A stretch of 64,000 nucleotides of DNA from Hofstenia miamia (GCA_004352715.1 SCFE01000003.1:4616217-4680216), one strand, 5' to 3'. Shown: positions 22,035-34,871, counted from the first letter of the stretch. Notes: generated by a model not told the origin, from the letters alone. Numbers and translations are program-made.

Positions 22035-22531
22035 AGAGACAAACAAGGTGGGAAGATGGTTCACTGGAGTTTGAGCAATCAGCATGGGTTAGAAGCAGGA
22101 GACAAGTGGTATGGGCACAAGCCACAGGGAGTCATAGAAAATGATAAGGTTAAAGTACTGTGGGACTTCAACATCCAGACAAGCAAGGTAATAGAAGCAC
22201 GGGCGCCGGATATATTAGTGGTAGACAAAGAAAAAGATTGGGAACAGTGATAGATAAAGCAGTACCAAAGGACAGGAATGTAGAAAGCCAGGAGAAAGAG
22301 AAGATAGACAAGTACAGGGAGTTGGCAGAGAAAATAGAAAGGCTGTGGCAGTTAAAGACTGTTGAAGTAGTCCCAGTCGTTGTAGGAGCACTAGGAGCAG
22401 TAAGTAAGAAGCATAAGAGATACTTGGAGGAGTTGGGAGTACCAAAGTGGGGAGGAGCAGTAGCACAGAAGGCAACATTGTTAGGAACAGCTAGAGTCCT
22501 GAGGAAAGCTCTCAGACTCCCTAGGAACTAG
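22035..22531 (+). pseudogene. 3' end of a LINE ORF with restriction-like endonuclease motif
   Basis: Frames 22056-22250 and 22160-22531 together read PQGVIENDKVKVLWDFNIQT, APDILVVDKEK and then VVPVVVGALGAVSKKH and ALLGTARVLRKAL. This is the well-conserved C-terminal part of metazoan LINE polyproteins with a PD-(D/E)xK endonuclease (R2/R4/NeSL-like groups). The PD...DxK at about 22206-22230 is retained. One frameshift near 22240 separates the halves. The stop at 22531 marks the ORF end; the rest of the element is absent (5' truncation is usual for LINEs). Confidence 0.7.
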
Positions 22532-22638
22532 TGAGTTCCCCGAGCTGAGAAGGATACCAGCATGAAGTTGTGAGAAGAAATGAAATAATAAATTACTATA
22601 TTAGCTACTGAAGGCATACACTACAAAAATATAAACAG

Positions 22639-24420
22639 TCAAGTTTTATGGAAGTGAGGATAGTCACGAAGGATTAAGTAGGCGCAGATGGAAGAGTAGG
22701 CGAGGCTGAAAAGAGGTTCAGCAAAAAGATAAGACATCAAAGATTTCTTGAAGCTCAGTTGCAGGAAAAAGAAATCAATCTCTGTTGGAGGGTTGAGTGT
22801 CAAGTTGAATTTAGCAGTGACACGCATGATGGAAAAACGGTTGTGATGTTTCTGGGGACGATGAATTGAGAAAATGACATCATCAGAGTATGTTGGGAGG
22901 GAATTAGAGAACTTCATGAAATCAAAAGGATCAAGGTCCAATTTGCGAATGAGCAAGCGATTCAACAGGAGATCACAGGCATGGAATAGAGCAGAGAATT
23001 TGAGAAGACCGTCTTTGTATGGCAAGGGAGAGATCCATTTGAAAGCCACCAACAGGGACAAGCATAGGGAAGAATGGGGTGAAAATGGAATTGAACAAAA
23101 AGAGTTTCACAGCAGCCAGGGAATTAAAGGGAACATTGAGGAAGAGTGCAAAAGTGAGGAATTAGCTTTGTGCAGACCAATTTAATTTTGCTGTGATTTG
23201 AACTCCAAGATGAGATGATAAGGAGAAAAGTTCACAGGGAGAGGCTGATCTGAATGGGGAGATATAGAAAAGGAAATACTACATGCTTTGGTTAGGCTCA
23301 AATCAAGATGGTTAACAAAAGACTAAGTAGACAAATTCTCAACATCCGAGGTAATATTGGAGGCAAAAAACTACAACAGTTGAAAGTCACAGTGTTATTG
23401 ACGTACAGTAGACATGATGAGTTGAGGACAGATTAAGGGAGGTCGTTTATAGCAATGAGGAACAAGAGAATAGCAAACACAGAACCTTAAGGAGCACCAC
23501 TAGAGACAAAGGCAGGAGAAGAAGTAGCCCAGTTGATTTTGACACACTAATGACGATTGGAGATGTAAGACTGGAAAACATTGATGAAATCAGCATCAGA
23601 GCTAAATAAACTTAATTTGCCAAGAAGAATAGAATGATGGAGCTGATCAAAAGCTTTAGAAATTTCAAGAAAGATAATGCAACCGGGATCATTACGATCA
23701 GAGTGAAAATACCAGTTTTCAATCAAAGTGAACAAGTTAGCAATGGTAGCATTACCCATGTCACCATGCTGAGAAGAAGAGATGAGGTGATGAATTTGAG
23801 AGAGAGAAAGAGAAAGAAAGAGAGGGGAGGGAGGGAGTGGGGAGTGAGTGAGTAAGACAGAGAGAGAGAGAGAGCGAAAGAGAATTAAAGTTATCCAGAT
23901 GAGAAGCTGGCCAGCACAGAGATTTTGTCGAGTTAAATTACGTTGATGACGTCTTCTGAGACAGAAGAGAGTTTTGAAAAATTGGAAGGACCAGAACGGC
24001 GTTTGAAAGATTCGAATTTATTCAAAGAGTGTACAGTAAGGGATGAGAAATAGAAAGCAAGACGGTTTAATGAGACAAGACTCTGAGCATTGGCGAACAG
24101 AAAAGAGAAACCAGAGATGTGATGAGGGGAAAGTTTCAAGTTAGTTTGTGCAGGTACTCAATTACGACGTGAAGCATCGCGACGGCGGGGACAAAAGCCA
24201 AAAGATTNNNNNNNNNNNNNNNNNNNTTCGAATTTATTCAAAGAGTGTACAGTAAGGGATGAGAAATAGAAAGCAAGACGGTTTAATGAGACAAGACTCT
24301 GAGCATTGGCGAACAGAAAAGAGAAACCAGAGATGTGATGAGGGGAAAGTTTCAAGTTAGTTTGTGCAGGTACTCAATTACGACGTGAAGCATCGCGACG
24401 GCGGGGACAAAAGCCAAAAG
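22639..24420 (-). pseudogene. LINE reverse transcriptase remnant
   Basis: On the minus strand: an endonuclease-start-like FSFLFANAQSLVSLN (about 24080), SSSQHGDMGNATIANLFTLI (RT, about 23740), FLEISKAFDQLHHSILLGKL (motif A), SSGAP-stop-GSVFAILLF (motif B, about 23480) and LLYVNNTVTF where LLYADD is expected. So the RT is dead, by both a stop and loss of the catalytic pair. Further small open pieces extend to 22639. The Q-H-G, SKAFD and GAPQGS order is that of Jockey/CR1-type LINEs. Confidence 0.65.
23799..23885. repeat. GA-rich simple repeat
   Basis: Imperfect GAGA/GAAA/GGGA repeat of about 85 bases lying inside the LINE remnant and interrupting its frame between the endonuclease-like and RT parts. 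Confidence 0.8.
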
Positions 24421-24422
24421 AT
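24014..24422. repeat. Direct duplicate around an N run (24208-24226)
   Basis: The stretch TTCGAATTTATTCAAAGAGT through GACAAAAGCCAAAAGATT (24014-24207) is repeated essentially identically after the N run (24227-24422). This is best explained as redundant contig ends. Confidence 0.75.
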
Positions 24423-25770
24423 TTGCATCAGAGAGGCGATAGTATTGGAGAGAAAATTTGAAAATTTTGAAGGCCCTTGGCTTCATGTGTTTGATGGCTG
24501 TACATCGATTGTCACATAAAGACAACATATCTCAATGCCTCCATTATTATAGTTTCCTGCAATATAAGTATGTCTTAGCGCTTGGACCCCTGAAAAAAAT
24601 CCTGGTGTCTCGCTTGATTTGAATGACAATCAACTCCAACATTGCGGAGAGAATTTTTGCCTTCATTGATAAACACTAATCCAATTCATAAAATTTTCTT
24701 AGTGATAACCAATCAATTTAGTTATGCAATAATATATTTGTAATATATTTCAATTTAGTTTCATTTTTCTACTCATTACAGTATTAATTTTTTTCCATTG
24801 CAATGACGACTCTGCTGAGGAAATAATAGCTTCTCTCTAATCTTTATTTAAATAATTATGGTATTGAATATTTCTATACATTGAAAGTACATATTTAAAT
24901 TAAAAGATGTCTGTAACTGTATTTTAATAAGCATGATCTTTATGAAAGACTGAATTTAATATTTTTGAAGTTTTCTAAATGAAGAAATATTTCTTCTTGA
25001 CATTAATTTTTTATCTTTAAAGTAGAATTTTAAACAAACAGCAGAAATTTACCCACTATTCTGTGTACAGACAAATAACTTTTCAATTTATGCTTTTTAT
25101 GTATCTATCTATCCAAATTTGGAATTGTACGTCAATTTATTAAAATTTTGTTCTGTTGTTTTTTAAAATTGTTTATCTAAATTTAAATTAAAAAAAACGC
25201 ACTGAATATATTTTAATTTTGCATTAAAATTTGTATCAATATCAAAATACAATATCTAGGACAAAAATAAAATTCTGGCTGTCGTATTATTATACTACTC
25301 AAAGTATTTGTTGCTAGCGTTTTGCTAAACAAATACCATGCATTTGCTTACATTTTAATCTACTTGCAATTATAAGTTTTTATTTAAGTAAAAATATTTC
25401 ATTCCATTATCGTATAGAAATTAAACAATTCATTAGTTCCAGCACAAGCAGGTCAACGAATGTATTTCATTATATTAGTTAACATAACAATAATAAAGCA
25501 CGTGAGGACCTAAGGCTGCTTGTCTTTGCCCAAGTTTTAAATTATTTTGTAATTTTACTAAGTTAGTAGAAAATCAATAATGCAATTTCATTTTAATTCT
25601 CAAATATGTCAAAAATCACTTTTTAGTACTTTTTCAGCATTTAATTGGGATCATGCTGTGTTAATTTGCTTTATAGAATTTGTTCAAGTCCTTCATCGTT
25701 ATTGTATTTAATTGAAATCATTCCAGTTCTTGAATTAATATTAAGCAATTTGTTACAAATGGGTGTGAGA
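24423..25770. other. AT-rich intergenic DNA
   Basis: Very AT-rich, no ORF or repeat that I can support. Confidence 0.6.
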
Positions 25771-26566
25771 CATCTTACATCTTACAGGGAACCGAAAGGG
25801 CTCTGTGCCTGAACCGTCTTAGAGAGTAACCTCCTCGCGGTGGTTCCTGGAGAAGCTAATACTTGACGGGCGCGTCGTTTTGCGGAGTCCCGAACCAAGA
25901 GTGGACGTTAAACAATAGGGTATAAGAAGGTGCCGCCATGTGTGCTATGCGCATGTGGGGGCGGTAATGATGATGTGAGACTGTCTGGTAGTTCTGTGGA
26001 ACAGACGGCGACGTCTAAGCATTAATTTGCTGCCGGTGCCCAGAGTCATAGAGTGCGTCTATGAGGGCAGTAATACAGAGANGGGTATAAGAAGGTGCCG
26101 CCATGTGTGCTATGCGCATGTGGGGGCGGTAATGATGATGTGAGACTGTCTGGTAGTTCTGTGGAACAGACGGCGACGTCTAACCATTAATTTGCTGCCA
26201 GTGCCCAGAGTCATAGAGTGCGTCTATGAGGGCAGTAATACAGAGAATTCCTCTGTCTCTGGCCTCCTATGAGGGAGCCTTGTCTGTCATGGGTTTTAGG
26301 GCAGACAGTAGATGCTCACGAGTTACCCAGTTAGTAGCCTTGGTTGGCGAAAGCTGGAGAGGCGCAACCCTCTCATGAAGCTCAGTCTTTGGCTTCACTC
26401 CTGCTGATCAGACTCAACACAGATCAGCACTCTGCGTACCAGGGGTCGCCAGAGGTCAAGCATTATTAAACCGGCCTTAGTGGCACACTTCTAGAGGTAA
26501 TTCCGGATTTTGATCTTTTGACACACACTCTTCAGTCTGTTGATTGGTAGAGTAACCCTGACCACA
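25771..26566. repeat. GC-rich dispersed repeat, copy 1
   Basis: A markedly GC-richer island inside AT-rich DNA. Its last ~310 bases (26255-26566) match 33268-33579 at high identity, and both copies stop at the same GACCACA, which defines one end of the repeat. Inside, about 164 bases (GGTATAAGAAGGTGCC onward) occur twice around the n at 26082 with one or two differences, probably a contig-end artefact. No ORF. It could be an untranslated end of a LINE, but I cannot show that. Confidence 0.6.
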
Positions 26567-27417
26567 GAGTGTAAGTAGAAAGGTAGCGAAATCAGTTTAT
26601 ATTTTCTCGAATTTGTTTTTAATACGCTTAATTTTATAACAAATTCTGACAGATTTTATAGATTTGAAAATTATCGTCAAATGGTTTTGGCTCATGTAAT
26701 CATTGAAGAAATACTAATCATAATAATTACTACAAAATAAGGGTAAATTAATTTTTTCGAAAATCTTCTCATATAGGAGGATAGGAGTGACTCCAATTAA
26801 GCTATTGTCAATTAACTCTCACCTCTCCCTAACACCTATCACCATTGTTTATATTGTCACTAATAATTTGTAAGGATTCACCAAAAATGGCGTCTTTCCA
26901 TTTCCAGGTGTCCACATTCTGAATCAATAATTTGAAAATATATCAGTGGAAATTCCTGTTGCAGCTGTACGAATAGGCTGGATTTGGGCAACACTTAGGG
27001 TTTGGTAGACCGGGCAAGGTTTAGACAAATTTTGCCCATGTCCATCTCTGTTTAAAAAATGAAGGTTAAGCATAGCAGCTAGTAGTATTGGTGGTAAGAT
27101 CTGATCACCTCAGTCACATAAGGGTTGTATACGAATAGTAAACACTTTGCTAAAATTATGTTTTTGAATAATCCATTTAGTATACCAAATAAAATAATGT
27201 AGTAGATTTATATCACTGGATGACATGCATTGCATGTACATGCAATTTGAGATAAACAATGATAGTGAGCATCTGACTGCTTTCTATTGTTAAGCAATGT
27301 TTTTATTTTTCGGAAATTAATAAAATTTATTCAGAATTCAAAACAAAAGTCTTCAAACTGAATTGGTAATTTCCATTTCACAGTGAGGCAGTTTAAGAAG
27401 TGGAGACAAAAGGAATG

Positions 27418-27479
<62 letters not shown>

Positions 27480-28633
27480 GAAAGATTTATATATATACTT
27501 GGATGTATAAATTTGAGAATCCTTAAAGTGGAAAACACATTCAGAGAAAATTAATAATGAATAAACAAGGAAAAATGAAGTTGATGTTTTCAACAATTAT
27601 TGTACATTTTTATACACTTTTCTACATCCAAAGATGGCGAATTTTCTGATATATATAATTATGTAAAAATGTCCATAAAAATGCAAAGAAAAAATGTGAG
27701 AGGATAAACGGTATATTTTGGATGATTGACACTACAATTCTTTACTGGCATCATCTAATTTCTTCAATTGCTTGTTTCTTAAATTCTCTTTGTCATTCAA
27801 TTTGAATTTGCCAATGATTACTAGCTAACCAAAACCCAAAATATACCTAGGCAGGTTTTGTGAGAAAAATTTCTCTGAAGCAACCCTTTTAAAATAGATA
27901 CTTAATAACCAATGCCTGTTGATTTAATATATTTGGTTATTGTAGTTCACTATTGAGGCATAATGACCACTGTTCATTTAGAATTATAAAAATTTAGCCT
28001 TTTTTACAAATCTCAGATAGGTATCCAATCACGCTGCATTTATGACCTTCTAATATTTATTCTATATTTAATATTTATTATTACAATTTCTGCATCTACT
28101 ATTAATCTACTGCAAATATCTATAATACTAATATACAATTGAGAAAATTTTTTACCAAAAACATCTGCAATTTCATAGCATGTGGGAGGGAGAGGAAAAG
28201 CATTGTTTTGAAGACTGCTGTTGATTACATTAAGAAGAAGAAAAGTGAAAAATACCATATCAAAAAAACTGAGCATCTAAATAAAGATATTAAGTGTATT
28301 GCTGAAATTTTGAAAACCTTGATTTAAAAGTGCAACTAACTTGATTCTAAATCACCAATTCATTAAGTAATCTAAGTGAAATCTTAACATTTTATAAGTA
28401 TGATAGACTACAGCTTAAACATTTATTTCAAAATTTGTATATTATCTTTACTTCCTAAAATTTTTATCATTTATAATTTTTTAGTTATAGCAATAATAAT
28501 AAAATTAAAAATACTAACAAGAATCAGAGCAATATATTTGCTAAAAGATACAATTAAACTACAAACTAAATCAATAATATATACTGATAACATCTTTGTA
28601 TGTGCCTAGTTTTGTGATGAACTCAGGGTAGAC
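26567..28633. other. AT-rich intergenic DNA
   Basis: No supported gene. Holds the TA microsatellite listed separately. Small open frames such as 28139-28327 are Lys/Ile-rich products of base composition. Confidence 0.6.
27421..27475. repeat. (TA)n microsatellite
   Basis: About 27 uninterrupted AT dinucleotides. Confidence 0.95.
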
Positions 28634-29203
28634 TGTAACATCCTCCACCTGGCCTATTTGCACCGTGTATTATTGTTGATAACTATCACTCAGTAAATTG
28701 CGGGTGAGGAGTTACTAAGTTATTGAACCGCCAAACTTTTCCTTTGTAGTTAACTAGTTAAGTTAATTGAACATTGATTATCACTGTTTAGGTGACGGGG
28801 CTGTGTGACGCTTCCTCTTCAGTTCTTCTGTGAGCTACTTCCCAAAGCTGATCTCTACAACACAGTTCCCCTCCTTCATGAACGATGACTGAATCCACTG
28901 CACCGCCTCAGCTCAACTGGAACTAATTATGTGTACCTTACTTTAGCTCAGTGCATGCACACAAGTCAAGTTGTAACTGACTTAAACTCAATTTTGTGAA
29001 GTGTTTGTNGTCAAATGTTACTTGATCAGCTAACAAGTTTTTCTTAATTTGAACAATATTGTAGCTTAGTTGCATCTTACAAAAAATGAATAGAATCATT
29101 AACTAAATTTTACAATCATATTTTTGATTATCTTTTAATCACTATAATTGTTTGACGTTAATCCTTCATTTGTTGCAGCTATTATTTTTGGGATGATGCT
29201 ACA
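28634..29203 (-). repeat. 3' LTR (type B) of the minus-strand ORF3 element
   Basis: Reverse complement starts TGTAGCATCATCCC right after a purine tract (GAGGAGGG) and ends AGGATGTTACA at 28634, giving inverted termini TGTAGCATC/GATGTTACA. It shares its 5' end, several internal blocks and its 3' end with 15295-16392. It is about half as long; the middle section missing here falls at the single n at 29009. Confidence 0.75.
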
Positions 29204-32200
29204 CGCCCTCCTCAGCTTGCGTTATGGACAACACTGGTCGCTCCCCATGTACAAGAGTATCTGCCTTTCTAATTAGTGACTCCGCCGCAGGGTCTTCCCA
29301 TGTAATCGTTGCGTACTCGGACTGCTTAGACATCTTTAGTACTGCTTCGCGTTTGGTGGTGACAGTGTTCACATATTTTAGAAACCGAGTCTCTCTTATG
29401 TTCTCTGCTATGGGTGTCATCTCCCGAAGTTCATTCATTTTCCGTGAAAAGATCTCATAGTATTTCTCATACAAGTGAATACCTTTCATTGCTATTAAGA
29501 GTGTCATTTGCACGTCGGCTTTGCATGTGTGCGCCAGGTCTGCTCTCATTTGTGTGTTCGGGTAGAAGAAAGTGAAGACCTTTCATACATCTTTATAGAA
29601 GAAGCTGATGTTATCCAATACTTCTTGTTCCGATATCTCACCGGGATCATTCTTTCCAATGCAATCATGGTGACAATCTCCACTCATTTTGTTACATCAT
29701 AGTAGCAATACTTTTGTTCCCACATGTCGGTCCACACGATGTTGTTAACTCCTGAGAACAACATTACTGCTTGTGGCTGGCGTTTTTCTATTTCATCTCT
29801 TAATTCCTGGAGTTGGATGTGAATCGCTCTTCCCCTCGTGTATAGCTGATCCGGGGTGATGGTCCCTTCTATATAGATGCGTTCTTTGTTGTCATTATCT
29901 AGCAGTATCTTCTTTGTTTTCCTGTAATCCTCTCACTCTGTCATCTCTATCGCTTTACGTTGCGAGTTCACGTATGATTTGTATTCATGTAGAAATGATT
30001 TTGCTGGTTTCACCTCTTTCAGGAGTCGCCATCTAGGCAGTATCATAGGTATCGCAATCGTTTTAGGCAGTGTACATAGTAAGATCTTTGTATCAACTAG
30101 TCTTTCAATTTACTCATATGTGCCTGTTGTATTAGATGCTGTTGCTAATGTGATGGTGGCGGGGTAATTCATTCTTGCTTCTGGGATTGTCTCCCAAAAT
30201 GATTGTTTGCTTAGTTTAACTCATATGTGTTCCTGGATGTCGATTCTAGAAGTAATGCATTCAACGTTGACCGCGATCTGATTGAATGGCTTCATTAGCT
30301 CTTCCAGTTCTGTGTGCATAAATGCTTCCGTAAACATTAATTTCATTGTTGCTACCATTTGCTGTTCTTGTATCCTTTGGTAGTTTCTTCCTGCTATTTC
30401 TTTCTTTTCTTTTGTTACTTTTATCTCTACCAGGAATCGCTCATTGTCAGTGTCAATCCATTTGATCGTACTATCTTGACACATGTCTCCCCATTTTTCA
30501 ATGTTTATCCTGTCGATCACTGTTTGTGTTTTCGGAAATAGTAGCAACTGTGACGAGGTTAATATTTGTTCCTCTTTTGTGATCTCTAGTTGTGTTTTCG
30601 TCACCATTTCACAAATTTCTATGGCCGTTGTTATTCCACCTTTCTTTAGCATCTCAGCTCTTTTTATTATTTTCGTGAATGTGCACCGCGGGCTGTTTCT
30701 GGCATATCGTCTCATATTGTCATCTGTTACTTGTTGCACATTCTTCTGTTCTATTGATTGTCGTACATCCTCAGTGTTTATCAGTTTGCGTTTGATTATC
30801 TTTTTTGTGGTCAACCACAGTTGATTTTGCAGCTGTTTCAATTTTGTCTCCGATGTTGCACCCCACATGTATTTTCGCATGGGCTCTTCAAATATCTGTA
30901 TTTCACTCGGGCATATTCCAGTGAGGTTTGCAAGTTCTACTATTGACATTCTCCCCATTGGGTGATGCTTTGTTATCAACCTGCCTAGTAGTTTTTCCAT
31001 TGTCTGCAGCAGTTTCTCATGTTTGTCTGGCGATTTGACTCTTTCAACATGTCCTTTCAATATCCAATTTTTTTTCTGCGTGTTCATTGGTGATAACGCA
31101 ATTTCGAATTCTTTAGTGTTTGTGAGCTTTATTCTTTGACTACTTGTTATGGGTAGTCTGAGATCCTTGTCTTCTGTGTGTAATCTCAATTGATCTCTGC
31201 CAATACCATCTCCACTGTCTTGTGGTATTTACATGCTGGTGCCTCTAATTTAATTTTGGGCCATGATTCATCTATCTTTTTCTGCAACTCTATGTTAGCC
31301 CACACGTATTGAATCTCTTTTAAGTGTTCTTGGTGTTGTGTCATGCTGCACTTGATGAACAGTGTCATGGCTTTCTCTAATCCTTTGCTTCCCAGTAGCA
31401 TTTCTACTGTTTTCCTTTGTTNNNNNNNNNNNNNNNNNNNNNNNNNNNNNNNNNNTTTAAGTGTTCTTGGTGTTGTGTCATGCTGCACTTGATGAACAGT
31501 GTTATGGCTTTCTCTAATCCTTCGCTTCCCAGTAGCATTTCTACTGTTTTCATTTGTTTAAACAGATCTATCGCTATGCTGTGGTCTATCATTATTCCAT
31601 ATATCTGTGCCCAGTAATCAATTTGTAAATCGAAGTGGATCAGCGGAGATTGTAAATTCCTTCTTCTCCCATGGGAAGAAGCCTTCTGTCTGTAGTACCA
31701 AATCCTTTAGATATTGCGGTAGTTCTGCCAGGTTTTCTCTCATCACTATAATAACTATTCTTGCTTGTTGTACTCTCTCCATCCTTACTGTTTGATCGAT
31801 CTGTTTTTGTAGGTTCTTATTATATTCCTTTTCTCTTAGCATGTGTATGATCGTTAAGTTTTCTTCATCTAAGTTTATCTCCGGGATTTTTGCTATCTGT
31901 TCCTTATATGCCATAAGTGCTTGCGCCGTTTCCAATGTGAAATCTTCATTAAACATCATGTGAATTGTGCTTCTCATGTATGGCCTATTGATCATTTCAT
32001 TTAATTCTTGAGGGTAGCTGATTAACACGTTAACTTTTGGCCAATTGTCTGCGTCTAATAGAATTGGCAAAATGCTCCCTTCCATTTTGGCGGTTTTTTA
32101 ATTAACGTTTTCGTTTCTGGAGACAATTTCTCAAATGCATTGTGCCGCATTTTTGTGGTTGCCATGAAATAGGCGTTCCTGTCAACTTTAGACATGCGCT

Positions 32201-32267
32201 TTTTTCTCTCTCTAGATCTTACAGTACACTCTGATGTAGTTTCTGAGGAGGCGTCTAATTGCCTCAA
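29199..32267 (-). pseudogene. ORF3, large unrecognised retrotransposon ORF (second copy)
   Basis: Reading from 32267 leftward: TTSECTVRSRERKKRMSK, then open pieces 32085-31618, 31617-31404, 31400-31186, 31189-30221 (322 codons) and 30220-29199 with a few stops. The final piece ends ITQAEEGV-stop. Overall about 950 codons, hydrophilic and helix-prone, with no membrane segment or signal peptide and no motif I know. Two internal segments resemble each other: IHMMFNEDFTLETAQALM (about 31935-31980) and MKLMFTEAFMHTELEELM (about 30305-30355). Divergent from the plus-strand copy (roughly 60% residue identity by eye in the best blocks), so constrained as protein before decay. The N run at 31422-31455 has redundant flanks. 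The 5' end is lost in the 1000-N gap. Confidence 0.7.
31422..31455. other. Short N run with duplicated flanks inside ORF3
   Basis: The about 100 bases on the left (TTTAAGTGTTCTTGGTGTTG onward) are repeated on the right with a few differences, duplicating one ORF3 segment in the assembly. Confidence 0.8.
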
Positions 32268-33267
32268 NNNNNNNNNNNNNNNNNNNNNNNNNNNNNNNNN
32301 NNNNNNNNNNNNNNNNNNNNNNNNNNNNNNNNNNNNNNNNNNNNNNNNNNNNNNNNNNNNNNNNNNNNNNNNNNNNNNNNNNNNNNNNNNNNNNNNNNNN
32401 NNNNNNNNNNNNNNNNNNNNNNNNNNNNNNNNNNNNNNNNNNNNNNNNNNNNNNNNNNNNNNNNNNNNNNNNNNNNNNNNNNNNNNNNNNNNNNNNNNNN
32501 NNNNNNNNNNNNNNNNNNNNNNNNNNNNNNNNNNNNNNNNNNNNNNNNNNNNNNNNNNNNNNNNNNNNNNNNNNNNNNNNNNNNNNNNNNNNNNNNNNNN
32601 NNNNNNNNNNNNNNNNNNNNNNNNNNNNNNNNNNNNNNNNNNNNNNNNNNNNNNNNNNNNNNNNNNNNNNNNNNNNNNNNNNNNNNNNNNNNNNNNNNNN
32701 NNNNNNNNNNNNNNNNNNNNNNNNNNNNNNNNNNNNNNNNNNNNNNNNNNNNNNNNNNNNNNNNNNNNNNNNNNNNNNNNNNNNNNNNNNNNNNNNNNNN
32801 NNNNNNNNNNNNNNNNNNNNNNNNNNNNNNNNNNNNNNNNNNNNNNNNNNNNNNNNNNNNNNNNNNNNNNNNNNNNNNNNNNNNNNNNNNNNNNNNNNNN
32901 NNNNNNNNNNNNNNNNNNNNNNNNNNNNNNNNNNNNNNNNNNNNNNNNNNNNNNNNNNNNNNNNNNNNNNNNNNNNNNNNNNNNNNNNNNNNNNNNNNNN
33001 NNNNNNNNNNNNNNNNNNNNNNNNNNNNNNNNNNNNNNNNNNNNNNNNNNNNNNNNNNNNNNNNNNNNNNNNNNNNNNNNNNNNNNNNNNNNNNNNNNNN
33101 NNNNNNNNNNNNNNNNNNNNNNNNNNNNNNNNNNNNNNNNNNNNNNNNNNNNNNNNNNNNNNNNNNNNNNNNNNNNNNNNNNNNNNNNNNNNNNNNNNNN
33201 NNNNNNNNNNNNNNNNNNNNNNNNNNNNNNNNNNNNNNNNNNNNNNNNNNNNNNNNNNNNNNNNNNN
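32268..33267. other. Assembly gap (exactly 1000 N)
   Basis: A round-number placeholder gap of unknown true length. The upstream part of the minus-strand ORF3 element (pol, gag and 5' LTR) would be expected here. Confidence 0.95.
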
Positions 33268-33579
33268 GCTGAGCCTTCCTATGAGGGAGCCTTGCTCTGT
33301 CATGGGTTTTAGGGCAGACAATAGATGCTCACGTGTTACCCAGTTAGTAGCCTTGGTTGGCGAAAGCTGGAGAGGCGCAACCCTCTCATGAAGCTCAGCC
33401 TTTGGCTTCACTCCTGCTGATCAGACTCAACACAGATCAGCACTCTGCGTGCCAGGGGTCGCCAGAGGTCAAGCATGATTAAACCGGCCTTAGTGGCACA
33501 CTTCTAGGGGTAGTTCCGGATTTTGATCTGTTGACACACACTCTTCAGTCTGTTGACTGGTAGAGTAATCCCGACCACA
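33268..33579. repeat. GC-rich dispersed repeat, copy 2
   Basis: Matches 26255-26566 from CCTATGAGGGAGCCTTG to the common terminus GACCACA. Same orientation as copy 1. Unique AT-rich DNA follows immediately. Confidence 0.7.
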
Positions 33580-34871
33580 TTGTTTTTTAAACGAGCTTCT
33601 TCAAACAAGGTTTACGTTTTACATAACTTTACGTTCATACGAATAAATAAAATTTTTCGTTTTATTTGAATTAATTCATTTATTTTATCTAATTTGAAAT
33701 AGGCAATATTGGATACATGGCCAGAAAAATGCATCAATACCGTGTGTATTATCACATAAGTATGTTACAGCTAATTGCACGAAACAAAATTTATTTTCCA
33801 AAGGAAAATTAATATACATTAATAAAGAGACGCTTTTATATGCTTTCTTTTTTAAATTTTACTCAATGTTATTTGTTGTTTTTGTTTACCCCATAATATA
33901 ATTCATTGTATATTGAAAAATCGCTCATAAATTTCAAAGTAATGCCATTAATTATAGGGTTTTTGCATCGACTGTAATATTAGAATAGAAGTACAACGTT
34001 AAGCGCTGCATCATAGGAGTCTACACATTGCTGTACATGAAAGTGAAAACCCATTGATTTCAAAGTAATCGATTTGCCTAAGCTACATTCAATTTGAAAG
34101 ACTAATATTGGTTGTATATTGCGCTCCCAAAAAAAAGTGCAATTATGTTGAAATGGTATTTTCACATTGTAATATCTTTTTCATATGTACAAGTTAACTT
34201 AAGTTTCCATATAAACGTTGATTTTGATTAACTAACACCAGCTAAAGCTGAATTAGCAAAGTGCTCAAATTACTACTTAGATCAAAATGGGTGATCTTTT
34301 TTGATTAAAATATGTTGTTCTCAATAAATCCAAATATTGCAATACATTACCATATTATTTTGCTAGCAAATTTCAATTTCACTACATTTATTTTCTATTT
34401 ATTGCTTTTAAATATTTCTTCAGTACATTATGGCAAGGCCTTACTAGGAGTTGCAGCTTTTGAACCCAACAAGATTAGTTTTTTGGTCTTGAAAAGTTTG
34501 AATGAAAAATGTAAACCAATAAGTAAGTAGACCGTCTTAGACTTCCTTGCTTTTCAAAGGTTTTCCCAATACCTCGAGGCTTTCATCTCTCGCGGGTTAT
34601 CACGTGCCATGAATTTTGTTAATTATGTTAAGTTTTCAATCTACTTGTACATTGATTAATTTTTAAACTTTTTACGTATTTTATTATGTTTCTCATCGTT
34701 TTTACCCCTTATTGGTGTTTATTTTATCTACTTGTCGCTTTTCTACAAGATTGCCTTTTTTAAAATTTTTTTTGAAATTTTTCTCATCGTTTAGTCGTGC
34801 GATTGAGGGAGACGTGACGAATGTCCTTTCAGAAAAATCGCATTTCTGTGTAATTATAATCTACTTTATAT
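33580..34871. other. AT-rich intergenic DNA
   Basis: No supported gene or repeat. Confidence 0.6.

Noticed and set aside
22215-22478. Minus-strand Leu/Ser/Pro-rich frame
   Set aside because: Antisense to the LINE endonuclease-region ORF, which is supported by several conserved blocks.
27393-27596. Minus-strand frame with a long Ile-Tyr repeat
   Set aside because: It is translation of the (TA)n microsatellite. The same applies to 56224-56475.
28139-28609. Small Lys/Ile-rich frames at 28139-28327 and 28400-28609
   Set aside because: Composition typical of random AT-rich DNA, with no motif, start context or splice support.
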